Assembly (NCBI GenBank): GCA_003249955.1
Contig: QKHS01000021.1
Location: forward strand, 1 to 52,209
Origin: Bacteroidales bacterium
GTDB lineage: Bacteria > Bacteroidota > Bacteroidia > Bacteroidales > ML635J-15
DNA length: 52,209 bases
Direction of reading: 5' to 3'
The translations under genes were made by a program, and so were the position numbers. Below are positions 9,979 through 20,608 of this stretch, in pieces. Every line of letters starts with the position of its first letter. Position 1 is the stretch's first letter. A model generated the notes under the pieces. It made no database searches and was not told the origin of the DNA. It saw nothing but the letters and a program-made list of their open reading frames with translations.

Positions 9979-10192
9979 AGCAAGGCGTTATTATACTAAC
10001 AATCTAAATTCTTACAATTGACGAATTTTTACCACATAGGTTGCTTTGTATAATTTAATAATTGTTTTGTCTGCAACAAAATAATTATATCTTTTCTCAA
10101 AAAACACAGATATCAACAGCTATCTGTATTATCATCATGCAAAAAAACTAAAAAATTTAAAAAGCGGCTTCGTCAAATCAATCTCAATTATG

Positions 10193-10224
10193 CAAATATA
10201 GGATTTTTTTTAATATATTGCAAA
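10193..10224 (-). promoter_or_regulatory. Candidate promoter upstream of small paralog 2
   Basis: On the minus strand TTTG (10224-10221), 20 bases and TATATTTG (10200-10193) match the Bacteroidota promoter consensus at every defined base. It lies in the 574-bp gene-free gap 9979-10552, which otherwise holds only AT-rich sequence and the terminator at 10405-10432. Confidence 0.5.
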
Positions 10225-10404
10225 TAATATAATTTTTAACACAATTAATGATTAAACAAAAAAGTTCGATATAATTACAATTTTCAGTTTATTAACACAT
10301 CCAAATTATAACGTATGTGTTTAACTATGAAATTATTTACAACACATAAGTTGTAAAAAACAATAACACCGGCTTGTTCACCATAAACTACATCAGCAAT
10401 TAAT

Positions 10405-10432
10405 ATAAAAAAAGGAACCTTTTGGTTCCTTT
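10405..10432 (-). terminator. Intrinsic terminator of the 1593-residue giant gene
   Basis: AAAGGAACC (10411-10419), loop TTTT, GGTTCCTTT (10424-10432), followed on the minus strand by a T-run. It lies about 120 bases past the stop at 10553. Confidence 0.8.
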
Positions 10433-10552
10433 ATAAATTTCGGGTTCAGTTTAAACAACCCTTAAAGTATGCAGCATTTATTTGTGTTATTTAAGCATTC
10501 TTTCACTATTCCGCTATCCGTTTTTCATAAAACTCTATTAACAATTGCAGTT

Positions 10553-13500
10553 CTAGTAAACAATAGAAACTGTACCGGTATAAGGATCTGTCCCGTTATT
10601 AAGGTTTATAAAATAAATGTATGTCCCGATAGCCACCCTGTTGCCGTTTTGTTTTGCATCCCAAGGATCATCATCTGACTTCGCAACAAATACAGACTGC
10701 CCCCATCTGTTAAATACCTGAATATTCGCACCTGGATAGTTCTTTATATTCCTTATTTCCCATACATCATTTATTCCGTCTCCGTTAGGACTTATTGCAT
10801 CAGGTATAATTACACAATCAAGAAATGATTCATTAAGCACGACTTTTCCAATTGTATAGCTGCAATCAAAATTGTCAGACACCCCAATTTCATAAGTTCC
10901 ATCTTTCAGACCTCCGAAAAGAGAAACCGGCATTTCGAGGCCGTCATAAAAATACTTATATGGTTCTGTCCCTCCGGATGCCACCACCTGAATATACCCG
11001 TCATTATTTCCCACACAGCTTGGATTCGACACCAAAACAGAAGCATCTAACTGAGACGGTTCATCAATATAAACCGAAGTGCTTGAATAACAATTATTAT
11101 TATCCCTTACAATCAACGTGTAATTACCTTTCGGCAACGAATTGATTTCCTGTCCGTTTGCCAGAACGGCACCGTCAGATACAGAATAATGATAAGGTTC
11201 CGAACCTCCGGTAGCCTGCATGCTTACTCCTCCGTCACTCATTCCGTAACAACTCACATTTGTCCTAGTAAACTCAAGATTAATACGTTCAGGTTGAGTA
11301 ACATCAAAATCCTGTGAAATTGAACAGTTCCTGCTATCAGTCACAACAACGGAATAATGTCCTGATGAAAGAGAATTAATTGAAGTTCCGCTTCCCGGAA
11401 CACTCCAGCTTATATTAAAAGGAGGAGCTCCTCCTGAAAGACCTATATTTATTTTACCATCACTTATTCCATAACAGGATGAATTTGTAACAGCGTAATC
11501 AAGTAGAATAGCATCAGGTAACGCTAATGTTGCATCGGCAATACCCTCGCACCCCCAATTATCTGTAACTGTTAACAAGAAAGTACCTGCATCAAGATTG
11601 CTTATTTCTGAAGCACCTGCTCCGTTACTCCACGAAAACTGCAACGGACTAACACCATTAAGAGATCTTCCTTCAAGAACCCCGTCAGGTATTCCGGCAC
11701 ATGAAACCGGTGACACAATATTTATATTTGCATTTATAACACCTGTTTTGCCTACCGTTGTACTTTCTTCTGCAGTACAGGAATTAGAATCTGTAACCGT
11801 AAGAGTATAAATCCCCGGAGCCAGTGCTGTCATGCTGCCTCCATAACCTGTCGAAGACCAGTTATAGCTATAGCCTGGTATTCCGCCAGTCACATCTGCA
11901 CTTATAGTACCTCCGGTTTCCCCGCAAACAGCATCTGTATGAGTAAGGTTAATGACAATCTCAGGTGGCTGATTAACAACAACCGAGGTATTGGCAATAC
12001 AATTATTCCCATCTTTAACCGTTAAGGAATAATTTCCAGGAGCAAGATTACTTATTACATAATCCGGCTGCGCATTGCTCCACAAATAATTATAATCACC
12101 GGTTCCGCCATCAGGACTTGCAGAAATGCTCCCGTCCGGAACCCCGAAACAACTTGCATTTGTTACCGAACAACCTACAGTAAGCAGATCGGGAGCATTT
12201 ACAAATACATTCCCTGTAGTCGGACACAAGTCTGCATCTGTTATTGTATATCCGAAACTAACATCTGAAGGTATTCCGCTACGGGAAAAATCAGTATTCC
12301 CATCCTCCCACAATATGGTATATGGTGAGTTTCCTCCTGCTGTTACATTTATGTCTGCGCTTCCTGTATAACCAAAACATAAAGCATCTGTCAGAGTTTC
12401 GACAATTGTCAAAGGAGCTGCTTGTGTAAGATTTACACTTGCAGTTGCAGTACAATCATTAGCTCCTGTAACTGTAACAATATAGACAGCCGGTGTGGTA
12501 AAATCGTTATCTGCTGTTGCCGGAGAAGCCCCTCCGTTCCAGCTATACGACACACCGCCTGTTGCAGTTAAACTTATAGACGGTACTGTGCATATAAATT
12601 GGTCTGTTCCGGTATTATTGGTAACAGAAACCGATGGAGGGGCAATATCCTGTGTTATAATTATGCTTTCCGTACCAGAACATCCGTTAGATCCGTTAAC
12701 AGTTACCGTATAGGTACCCGGAGTAGAAACTGCCGTACTTGCAATAACCGTAGCCGGCCCTCCTGTCCATGAATAACTTACCCCGCCTGTTGCTGTCAGT
12801 GATATAAAAGTCATAGAGCAGGTAAGTTCTGTTGTCCCAGAGTTATTTGTAATCCCATGCGGAAAAGTATCAATATCAATTGTCAAAGTTGTCCAGGCAC
12901 AAACTCCTCCGTCAGCAGTAAAAGTATAGGTTGTAGGAATTGTATTATCAATTGCGGGAGACCATGTTCCTGTAATGCCGTCATTGGATATAAGCGGTAA
13001 ATCAGGGATAGCAACTCCCGGACAGTATGAAGGAACCGGATCAAATACAGCCGGAGTATTCGGGTTTATTGTTATGGTCATAGTCGCATTTAACGCACAT
13101 TGGCCGGGATCAGGAGTAAAAGTATAAGTTGTGGTTGCCATATTATTTATTGCAGGTGACCAGACTCCTGTGACACCATCATTAGAGGTTACAGGCAATT
13201 CAGGAATTGTAACTCCTGCACAATATGGTCCTGCCTGTGTAAAATCCGGGGTAAAATACACACAGGGATTATAACATGTAAGATTGGCAACCCATCCTGC
13301 ATATTGAACAGAACCATCTGAAGTAAAACGGAATGTTAATGAACCGTCTGCCGCAGTAGAAGTAAAAGTCGGAATAGATGCACTACCCGTATAATTTCCC
13401 AGCAATGTAGCAGAAGTACTGTTCCCGTCATATATGTAAAGGTGTTCATAGCTATTCTCTGTAACAAAACTGGTAAAGCTCACCTGAACAACAGATCCCG

Positions 13501-15334
13501 GAGTTGAAGGATAAACTGTAAGTGTATAGTTTTCATTTGCCGCGTAATTACCTGTAGCTCCTCCCGAGTCATAAAATATACTGCCACAGGTATTAATAGT
13601 GCCTGTTTGCATATTTACAGTTGCAACCACATCAACTTCCGCAGCAGAAGATGTTGCAGATTCTCCGCTTGCCGTACATGTAACAACACATCTGAAATAT
13701 GTAACAGCAGATAAAGCTGCTGTAGTATAATTAGGTGTTGTAGCTCCTGTGCCACCTGTCACATTTGTGTATGGACCACCAAAAGATGCAGACTGCTGCC
13801 ATTGATATGTCATCCCCGATGCAACAGAAAAACCGGTCAGGCTTAAATTAGCAGTTGTTCCTATAGAAACCTGCTGAACCGCAGGAGAGGCAGACCCGGC
13901 TACAGGAGTTCCGGAACAAGGAGTAGAAGCAATTATAGTTATGCAATAATCCTCGGTTTCCCCCCATGTATATGCACTGGATGAATAATTTGTTGCCGTA
14001 GGAAAGGTCGTTTCAACAACCACTGCTCTCATACGCGTAACACCCTGTGTTGCCGTAACAGGAACAGTAAACGACCCGGTTTCGGTATGATTGCCCGATG
14101 CTGCTGCAGGTTGAGTATAAACCTGTTCTCCGGCATCTGCAAAATCCCCATCCTGATTCCAGTCAACATAAAGTTGAAATCCGTTATTATACGCTCCTCC
14201 GCAACTTGTTTGCGTAAGACTAAAATTTACCAGTTCCCCCAACTGAACTGTAGGTCCGGCAACAAAACCGGTATAATTGGAATATCTTGTAAGTACAGAT
14301 CCTGTCCCGGGAGCCAATGTTGAACATGTAGAACTATTGCTCATAGTACCTACAGTAACATTTGTAATTTCCTCATCTGCAGTACTGGATGCAAAAACAG
14401 CAGGATAAGTACCACACTCACATGCATTACCTGTAACACTGTAAGAAACAACATTTGATGTTGCTGATTCGCCGCTGTTTGTACAATTTACATATAACTG
14501 AAAATAAGTATCTGCTGTTACAGATGTAGAAAAATTAACGGTTGTTCCGCCAGGCACATCTGTCCAGGGCCCGGAAGAAGAGGATGATGATTGCCACTGA
14601 TAGCTTATCCCTGAGCCTACTGAAACTCCGGAATCTCCCAGAGTAAATGAAGCTCCTACACATCCTGTAGTTGCACTTATAGTTGCAGTACCTGGATCCG
14701 GCATTCCTGCACATGGGATAAGAGAGACAAAATCCAACTGAATATTGGGTCTGTTATAAGTTATTGTACCTGAAGGCGGAGAAGCCGGATCAGGATTTGT
14801 ACCGTCGCTGTAAAAATAAATTGACTGATAATTTGAACTGGTTGAAGTGCATCGCCATGTTGCAGAAGTCCCGTATCCTGCAACATTCTCATCAATGGCA
14901 ACAACCAGATTACCCCCTGTCCATATGTAAGGTGTAGTCAGTGTAATTGTCATCCACCCGGCAGAAGAAGGTAATACCACAGCGCCATTATAGACAGTCG
15001 TTAACGATGCTAAAGGAATCCAGTTGGTTGTCCCGGTAAAAATAGTCTGAGCAGTATTTCCTAAAAATACTGTCCATGTGCCGGTATTGTTAAGATTTCC
15101 TGATCCTGCCCAATAAAAGCGGATTGCCGTAATCTGATCTCCGGCAGAAACCCCTCCGGCAGTAATCTCAGCAGCAGTGTATATTTGCTGCGTGTAGTTA
15201 TACCCATAATAGGAATAAACAGGGTTATACGTAGTGGTAGTGGTAGCAGTTCCAATTGTAACTGTAGTTTGTCCGAAAACTGTAAATGCCAATCCCAGAA
15301 TCAGCATAAAAGTTAAAACATAATTTTTAATCAT
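10553..15334 (-). CDS. T9SS type B giant repeat protein, 1593 residues, without a small partner
   Basis: Signal peptide of about 21 residues (ends VFGQ). Residues about 22-200 form a beta-rich domain (AITAIRFYWAG-like strand, NLVVAIDEN). An Ig-like domain (about 210-305) leads to a GEVED-type domain (about 305-470, LYVDWNQDGDF, WGETEDYCITI). A second Ig-like domain (QWQQSASFGGPYT), a CUB-like domain (about 578-690, SGGATGNY, YEHLYIYDG), two GPYC repeats, two NNSGT/WNGG repeats and SprB-like repeats follow. The C-terminal sorting domain (IPDAISPNGDGINDVW, VFNRWGQSVF, DPWDAKQNG) ends at the stop. Unlike the three paired giants it lacks the NPAWYW/WGP-type domain, and no small paralog lies in the 366-bp gap upstream. 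Likely a T9SS-exported surface protein. Confidence 0.93.
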   Translation of the reverse strand: MIKNYVLTFMLILGLAFTVFGQTTVTIGTATTTTTYNPVYSYYGYNYTQQIYTAAEITAGGVSAGDQITAIRFYWAGSGNLNNTGTWTVFLGNTAQTIFTGTTNWIPLASLTTVYNGAVVLPSSAGWMTITLTTPYIWTGGNLVVAIDENVAGYGTSATWRCTSTSSNYQSIYFYSDGTNPDPASPPSGTITYNRPNIQLDFVSLIPCAGMPDPGTATISATTGCVGASFTLGDSGVSVGSGISYQWQSSSSSSGPWTDVPGGTTVNFSTSVTADTYFQLYVNCTNSGESATSNVVSYSVTGNACECGTYPAVFASSTADEEITNVTVGTMSNSSTCSTLAPGTGSVLTRYSNYTGFVAGPTVQLGELVNFSLTQTSCGGAYNNGFQLYVDWNQDGDFADAGEQVYTQPAAASGNHTETGSFTVPVTATQGVTRMRAVVVETTFPTATNYSSSAYTWGETEDYCITIIASTPCSGTPVAGSASPAVQQVSIGTTANLSLTGFSVASGMTYQWQQSASFGGPYTNVTGGTGATTPNYTTAALSAVTYFRCVVTCTASGESATSSAAEVDVVATVNMQTGTINTCGSIFYDSGGATGNYAANENYTLTVYPSTPGSVVQVSFTSFVTENSYEHLYIYDGNSTSATLLGNYTGSASIPTFTSTAADGSLTFRFTSDGSVQYAGWVANLTCYNPCVYFTPDFTQAGPYCAGVTIPELPVTSNDGVTGVWSPAINNMATTTYTFTPDPGQCALNATMTITINPNTPAVFDPVPSYCPGVAIPDLPLISNDGITGTWSPAIDNTIPTTYTFTADGGVCAWTTLTIDIDTFPHGITNNSGTTELTCSMTFISLTATGGVSYSWTGGPATVIASTAVSTPGTYTVTVNGSNGCSGTESIIITQDIAPPSVSVTNNTGTDQFICTVPSISLTATGGVSYSWNGGASPATADNDFTTPAVYIVTVTGANDCTATASVNLTQAAPLTIVETLTDALCFGYTGSADINVTAGGNSPYTILWEDGNTDFSRSGIPSDVSFGYTITDADLCPTTGNVFVNAPDLLTVGCSVTNASCFGVPDGSISASPDGGTGDYNYLWSNAQPDYVISNLAPGNYSLTVKDGNNCIANTSVVVNQPPEIVINLTHTDAVCGETGGTISADVTGGIPGYSYNWSSTGYGGSMTALAPGIYTLTVTDSNSCTAEESTTVGKTGVINANINIVSPVSCAGIPDGVLEGRSLNGVSPLQFSWSNGAGASEISNLDAGTFLLTVTDNWGCEGIADATLALPDAILLDYAVTNSSCYGISDGKINIGLSGGAPPFNISWSVPGSGTSINSLSSGHYSVVVTDSRNCSISQDFDVTQPERINLEFTRTNVSCYGMSDGGVSMQATGGSEPYHYSVSDGAVLANGQEINSLPKGNYTLIVRDNNNCYSSTSVYIDEPSQLDASVLVSNPSCVGNNDGYIQVVASGGTEPYKYFYDGLEMPVSLFGGLKDGTYEIGVSDNFDCSYTIGKVVLNESFLDCVIIPDAISPNGDGINDVWEIRNIKNYPGANIQVFNRWGQSVFVAKSDDDPWDAKQNGNRVAIGTYIYFINLNNGTDPYTGTVSIVY

Positions 15335-15650
15335 AGCTTTAGATTATTTAATGCTTTTTTACTTCTTGACATGCTTAAACATAAATTTTAGTAGAAATAA
15401 TAAAAAACAAGAGCCCTCGACTTATAAAAATAATTACACGATTTTAAAATAAATCAATGCAATTTTTTTTGTTCTCCACACACTTCGCTCTATTTACAAA
15501 AATAGCACAAAATCAGCCCCTTATTTAAAAAATAAACAATTTTTCATGATGATTGTTCACATTTTATACAAACATACAGAATTATACATTTCAATTATTT
15601 TTTACATAAGATTGAAAAATGGAGTTAAGACAATTTAAGTAATAGAAAAT
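15335..15650. other. Gene-free AT-rich gap
   Basis: Between the start of the 1593-residue giant (15334) and the terminator at 15651-15683 I see no credible coding sequence. On the minus strand TATTTTTG occurs at 15504-15497 as a possible -7 element, but without a convincing -33 partner. Confidence 0.4.
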
Positions 15651-15683
15651 AAAAAAAAGCCTGTCATGAAGACAGGCCTTTTT
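15651..15683 (-). terminator. Intrinsic terminator of the broken giant gene
   Basis: GCCTGTC (15659-15665), loop ATGAA, GACAGGC (15671-15677), with an A-run on the left that is a T-run on the minus strand. It begins about 20 bases past the stop at 15701. Confidence 0.85.
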
Positions 15684-15700
15684 ATCATTTTATAATGATT

Positions 15701-18700
15701 TTACTCTACTATTGTCACGGTTCCGGTGTATGGAGGTGTTCCGTTATAGAGGTTAATTACATACAAATATGTTCCTACAGGTACTTTTTTACCATTGTAT
15801 TTTCCATCCCACGGATCCTCATCAGGACGGCCAACAAATATTTCCTGCCCCCATCTGTTGTAAACATAAATATATGCTCCCGGGAAAAGTTCAATATTTT
15901 CAATAATCCATGTATCATTTACCCCATTTCCGTTTGGAGTAAATGCGTTAGGAATTTTGAGACAATCTACCTGTTCGTCAGTAAGTACAGTATTCCCTAA
16001 ACTGAACAAACAATTATTTGCATCAGTAACAACAATATCATAACTTCCGTTTATCAAACCACTGATATAAGGGATGTCAATAAAATTTCCGTTCCACCCG
16101 AACAAATATGGTTCTGTCCCTCCTACAACACTAATCTGAATGTACCCGTCATTATTGCCGATACAGCTTGGAGAATAAGAGATATAAGATGCCGAAATTT
16201 CAGAAGGCTCTGTTATTATAATGTTATCTGAATCAGAGCAACCGTGACTATCCTCTACGGACACTACATATTCGCCGGCAGTCAGGCTATAATGAGAGCA
16301 TCCTTCCCCATAAGTACTTCCGTCAAATATCCTGTAACCATACGGAGTTGTACCGCCGGCAGCATCCATCATTACAGCTCCGTCATAATTGCCATAGCAA
16401 CTTATATTGCTTACCATTTCGGAAAGTACCAGTTTATCAGGTTGTGTTACAGTGTAATCTCCTTGTATTGTACAACCTCCCTGATCTGTAACAACAAGTG
16501 AATAGTCCCCTGCTGTCAGATTTTCTATTGCAGATCCTGATGACGGGACATTCCAGTTATAAACATATGATGATGAACCTCCGCTTACAACGACATTTAC
16601 AGCTCCGTCACTATATTCAAAACAGCTCACATTTGTTACTGTTCCTGCAAGCTGCATTGATGGAGGATCTGCAAGATCTGCAATTACAGTCCCGACACAA
16701 CCCCAGTCATCAGTTACTCCTATAATATAAGTTCCTGCTCCGAGATTTTGAATATATGGACTACCAATCAAGCTGTTGTTTAATGTATATGACAAATCTC
16801 CTACCCCGTTAGAGCTTGATGCCAACAAACTTCCATCTGTATAGCCCGGACAACTAATACCATGAAGTTCCGTAACAGATGCGTTTATATTTCCTGTTGT
16901 TCCAATCACTACAGATTGATTGGCAACACAATCATTATCATCGGTAACAACAACAGAATAATTCCCCGGATCTAAATTCGCAATATTATTACCTGTTTGG
17001 ATGTTAGACCATAAAAAATCATAATTTGGGGTTCCTCCAATTACAGACGCAAACACTGATCCTCCTGAGCCGCCGCATTGGGCAGGGGTTGGATTAAGAT
17101 AAACCTGCAGAGCATTTGGCTGAGTAATGGTAATGTCTGCTGTTACTTCACAATGTTTATAGTCAGTTACTGTTACCGAATATGTTCCTGCGGGAAGATC
17201 ATCCGGGTTCTCACCAGACACACTGTTATTCCAGGCATATGAGTAAGGATCTGTGCCTCCTGAAACAGTTGTCGTTATTTCTCCGTTTGCATCATTAAAG
17301 CAACGAACATTTACTCCTGTTAATGAAACAGTCAATTCTTCAGGCTCTGTAATAGTAATACTTCTTGTTGCCATACAGTTATTCTGATCGGTAACAGTAA
17401 CAGTAAATGTTCCTGCAGATAGTTGAGTTGCAAATCTACTGTTAGTACTATTCGAATCATCCCAGATATAATCATAAAGCGGAGTTCCTCCTATAGCTGT
17501 TGCTGTTGCACTACCGTTCGACAATCCGTTACATGTTACGTTATTATTAAGGGCAACAGATAAATCTAAAACATCAGGTTCTCCAACATTCACAGACACA
17601 TCGTCAGCACAGCCGTTAACATCTGTTATTGTGTAAGTATATGTGCCGGCAGTAACGGTAAATGTGCCGGTGCCGGAATATGGAGTTGTGCCACCTGAAC
17701 CTGTCACGGTTACAGTAGAACTTCCGCCGTTACATAAGATTGCTGTTGCTGATGAAGCGGCTGTTAATATTGTCGGTTCTGTTACCGTAACCGAGGTTGT
17801 TGCTGTACAGCCATTGGCATCTGTTATTGTGTAAGTATGTGTGCCGGCAATGACAGTAAAAACTCCGATACCTGAATATGGAGCAGTACCACCTGAACCG
17901 GTTACTGTTACTGTTGAACTTCCGCCATTACATGAGATTGCTGTTGCTGATGAAGCGGCGGTTAATATCGTCGGTTCTGTTACCGTAACTGAGGTTGTTG
18001 CTGTACAGCCGTTGGCATCTGTTATTGTGTAAGTATGTGTACCGGCAGTGACGGTAAATGTACCGGTTCCGGAATATGGAGTTGTGCCACCTGAACCGGT
18101 TACGGTTACAGTAGAACTTCCGCCGTTACACAAGATTGCTGTTGCTGATGATGCGGCTGTTAATATTGTCGGTTCTGTTACCGTAACCGAGCTTGTTGCT
18201 GTACAGCCATTGGCATCTGTTATTGTGTAAGTATGTGTGCCGGCAGTTACGGTAAATGTACCTGTTCCTGAATATGGAGTTGTGCCACCTGAACCGGTCA
18301 CTGTTACTGTTGAACTTCCGCCATTACATGAGATTGCTGTTGCTGACGATGATGCTGTTAATACAGCAGGTTCAGTAACCGTAACTGAGGTAGTTGCAGT
18401 ACAGCCATTGGCATCTGTTATTGTGTAAGTATGTGTACCGGCAGTAACAATAAATGTCCCTGTTCCTGAATATGGAGTTGTTCCTCCTGAACCGGTTACA
18501 GTTACAGTAGAACTTCCGCCGTTACATGAGATTGTTGTTGCTGACGAAGTAGCTGTTAATATTGTCGGTTCTGTTACCGTAACTGAGGTTGTTGCTGTAC
18601 AGCCGTTAGCATCTGTTATTGTGTAAGTATATGTGCCGGCAGTAACAGTGAATGTTCCGGTGCCGGAATATGGAGTTGTTCCGCCTGAACCGGTTACGGT

Positions 18701-20608
18701 TACAGTAGAACTTCCGCCATTACATGAGATTGCTGTTGCGGATGAAGAGGCTGTTAACATTGTCGGTTCTGTTACGGTAACAGAGGTTGTTGCAGTACAG
18801 CCGTTGACATCTGTTATTGTATAGGTATGTATACCGGCAGTGACAGAGAACGTTCCAATGCCGGAATACGGAGTTGTTCCACCTGAACCGGTTACTGTTA
18901 CTGTTGAACTTCCGCCATTACATGAGATTGCTGTTGCGGATGAAGCGGCGGTTAATATCGTCGGTTCTGTTACCGTAACTGAGGTTGTTGCTGTACAGCC
19001 GTTGGCATCTGTTACTGTATAAGTATGTGTGCCGGCAGTTACGGTAAATGTGCCGATACCGGAATATGGAACGGTGCCTCCTGAACCAGTCACGGTTACT
19101 GTTGAACTTCCACCGTTACATGAGATTGCTGTTGCGGATGAAGAGGCTGTTAATATAGAAGGTTCTGTTACCGTAACTGAGGTTGTTGCAGTACAGCCAT
19201 TGGCATCTGTTATTGTGTAAGTATGTGTGCCGGCAGTAACAATAAATGTCCCTGTTCCTGAATACGGAGTTGTTCCGCCTGAACCGGTTACAGTTACAGT
19301 AGAACTTCCGCCATTACATGATATAGCTGTTGCTGATGAAGCGGCTGTTAATATTGTCGGTTCTGTTACCGTAACTGAGGTTGTTGCTGTACAGCCGTTG
19401 GCATCTGTTATTGTGTAAGTATGTGTACCTGCAGTGACGGTAAATGTACCGGTTCCGGAATATGGAGTTGTGCCACCTGAACCTGTAACGGTTACTGTTG
19501 AACTTCCGCCGTTACATGAGATTGCTGTTGCGGATGAAGAGGCTGTTAATATTGTCGGTTCTGTTACTGTAACAGAGGTTGTTGCTGTACAGCCGTTGGC
19601 ATCGGTTATTGTATAAGTATGTGTACCTGCAGTGACGGTAAATGTACCGGTTCCGGAATATGGAGTTGTGCCGCCTGAACCGGTTACAGTTACTGTTGAA
19701 CTTCCGCCGTTACATGAGATTACTGTTGCGGATGAAGCGGCTGTTAATATTGTCGGTTCTGTTACCGTAACTGAGGTTGTTGCTGTACAGCCGTTAGCAT
19801 CGGTTACTGTATAAGTATGTGTGCCGGCAGTTACTGTAAATGTCCCGATACCGGAATATGGAGCAGTGCCACCTGAACCGGTTACAGTTACTGTAGAACT
19901 TCCACCATTGCATGAGATTGCTGTTGCGGATGATGCGGCTGTTAATATTGTCGGTTCTGTTACCGTAACTGAGGTTGTTGCAGTACAGCCGTTGGCATCG
20001 GTTATTGTATAAGTATGTGTGCCGGCAGTGACAGTGAATGTTCCGGTGCCGGAATACGGAGTTGTTCCGCCTGAACCGGTTACAGTTACAGTAGAACTTC
20101 CGCCATTGCATGAGATTGCTGTTGCTGATGATGCGGCTGTTAATATTGTAGGTTCCGTTACTGTAGCCGAGGTTGTTGCAGTACAGCCGTTAGCATCGGT
20201 TATTGTATAAGTATGTGTGCCGGCAGTGACAGTGAATGTTCCGGTGCCGGAATATGGAGCGGTGCCACCTGAACCGGTTACAGTTACTGTAGAACTTCCG
20301 CCATTACATAAGATTGTTGTTGCGGATGAAGCGGCTGTTAATATTGTCGGTTCTGTTACTGTAACCGAGGTTGTTGCTGTACAGCCGTTGGCATCTGTTA
20401 TTGTGTAAGTGTGTGTGCCGGCAGTCACGGTAAATGTCCCTGTTCCTGAATATGGAGTTGTACCGCCTGAACCGGTCACGGTTACTGTTGAACTTCCGCC
20501 GTTACATGAGATTACTGTTGCGGATGAAGCAGCTGTTAATATTGTCGGTTCTGTTACTGTAACCGAGGTTGTTGCAGTACAGCCGTTAGCATCGGTTACT
20601 GTATAAGT
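15701..20608 (-). CDS. Broken giant T9SS protein, C-terminal part (after a 5-bp deletion)
   Basis: This frame continues the gene at 20586-26012 after a frameshift at 20610/20611; the only in-frame start-like codon nearby is a GTG at 20479 inside a repeat, so it is probably not an independent gene. It encodes 15 further 66-residue SprB-like repeats (CNGGSSTVTVTGSGGT, PYSGTGTF, TYTITDANGC). Diverged SprB-like repeats follow (CNGLSNGS, CFNDANGE, CFEYSDGA and others). The end is a complete T9SS type B C-terminal domain (IPNAFTPNGNGVNDTW, YVYNRWGQEIF, DPWDGKYNGK). With 5 bases restored the whole gene is exactly 3439 codons including stop (3438 residues). As sequenced, the N-terminal part cannot carry its sorting signal. 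Confidence 0.85.
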   Translation of the reverse strand, partial: TYTVTDANGCTATTSVTVTEPTILTAASSATVISCNGGSSTVTVTGSGGTTPYSGTGTFTVTAGTHTYTITDANGCTATTSVTVTEPTILTAASSATTILCNGGSSTVTVTGSGGTAPYSGTGTFTVTAGTHTYTITDANGCTATTSATVTEPTILTAASSATAISCNGGSSTVTVTGSGGTTPYSGTGTFTVTAGTHTYTITDANGCTATTSVTVTEPTILTAASSATAISCNGGSSTVTVTGSGGTAPYSGIGTFTVTAGTHTYTVTDANGCTATTSVTVTEPTILTAASSATVISCNGGSSTVTVTGSGGTTPYSGTGTFTVTAGTHTYTITDANGCTATTSVTVTEPTILTASSSATAISCNGGSSTVTVTGSGGTTPYSGTGTFTVTAGTHTYTITDANGCTATTSVTVTEPTILTAASSATAISCNGGSSTVTVTGSGGTTPYSGTGTFIVTAGTHTYTITDANGCTATTSVTVTEPSILTASSSATAISCNGGSSTVTVTGSGGTVPYSGIGTFTVTAGTHTYTVTDANGCTATTSVTVTEPTILTAASSATAISCNGGSSTVTVTGSGGTTPYSGIGTFSVTAGIHTYTITDVNGCTATTSVTVTEPTMLTASSSATAISCNGGSSTVTVTGSGGTTPYSGTGTFTVTAGTYTYTITDANGCTATTSVTVTEPTILTATSSATTISCNGGSSTVTVTGSGGTTPYSGTGTFIVTAGTHTYTITDANGCTATTSVTVTEPAVLTASSSATAISCNGGSSTVTVTGSGGTTPYSGTGTFTVTAGTHTYTITDANGCTATSSVTVTEPTILTAASSATAILCNGGSSTVTVTGSGGTTPYSGTGTFTVTAGTHTYTITDANGCTATTSVTVTEPTILTAASSATAISCNGGSSTVTVTGSGGTAPYSGIGVFTVIAGTHTYTITDANGCTATTSVTVTEPTILTAASSATAILCNGGSSTVTVTGSGGTTPYSGTGTFTVTAGTYTYTITDVNGCADDVSVNVGEPDVLDLSVALNNNVTCNGLSNGSATATAIGGTPLYDYIWDDSNSTNSRFATQLSAGTFTVTVTDQNNCMATRSITITEPEELTVSLTGVNVRCFNDANGEITTTVSGGTDPYSYAWNNSVSGENPDDLPAGTYSVTVTDYKHCEVTADITITQPNALQVYLNPTPAQCGGSGGSVFASVIGGTPNYDFLWSNIQTGNNIANLDPGNYSVVVTDDNDCVANQSVVIGTTGNINASVTELHGISCPGYTDGSLLASSSNGVGDLSYTLNNSLIGSPYIQNLGAGTYIIGVTDDWGCVGTVIADLADPPSMQLAGTVTNVSCFEYSDGAVNVVVSGGSSSYVYNWNVPSSGSAIENLTAGDYSLVVTDQGGCTIQGDYTVTQPDKLVLSEMVSNISCYGNYDGAVMMDAAGGTTPYGYRIFDGSTYGEGCSHYSLTAGEYVVSVEDSHGCSDSDNIIITEPSEISASYISYSPSCIGNNDGYIQISVVGGTEPYLFGWNGNFIDIPYISGLINGSYDIVVTDANNCLFSLGNTVLTDEQVDCLKIPNAFTPNGNGVNDTWIIENIELFPGAYIYVYNRWGQEIFVGRPDEDPWDGKYNGKKVPVGTYLYVINLYNGTPPYTGTVTIVE

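Noticed and set aside
17643-20606. A row of 60-65 residue plus-strand open frames with nearly identical proteins
   Set aside because: They are antisense shadows of the 198-bp array; the minus-strand frame has the signal peptide, domain order and sorting domain.
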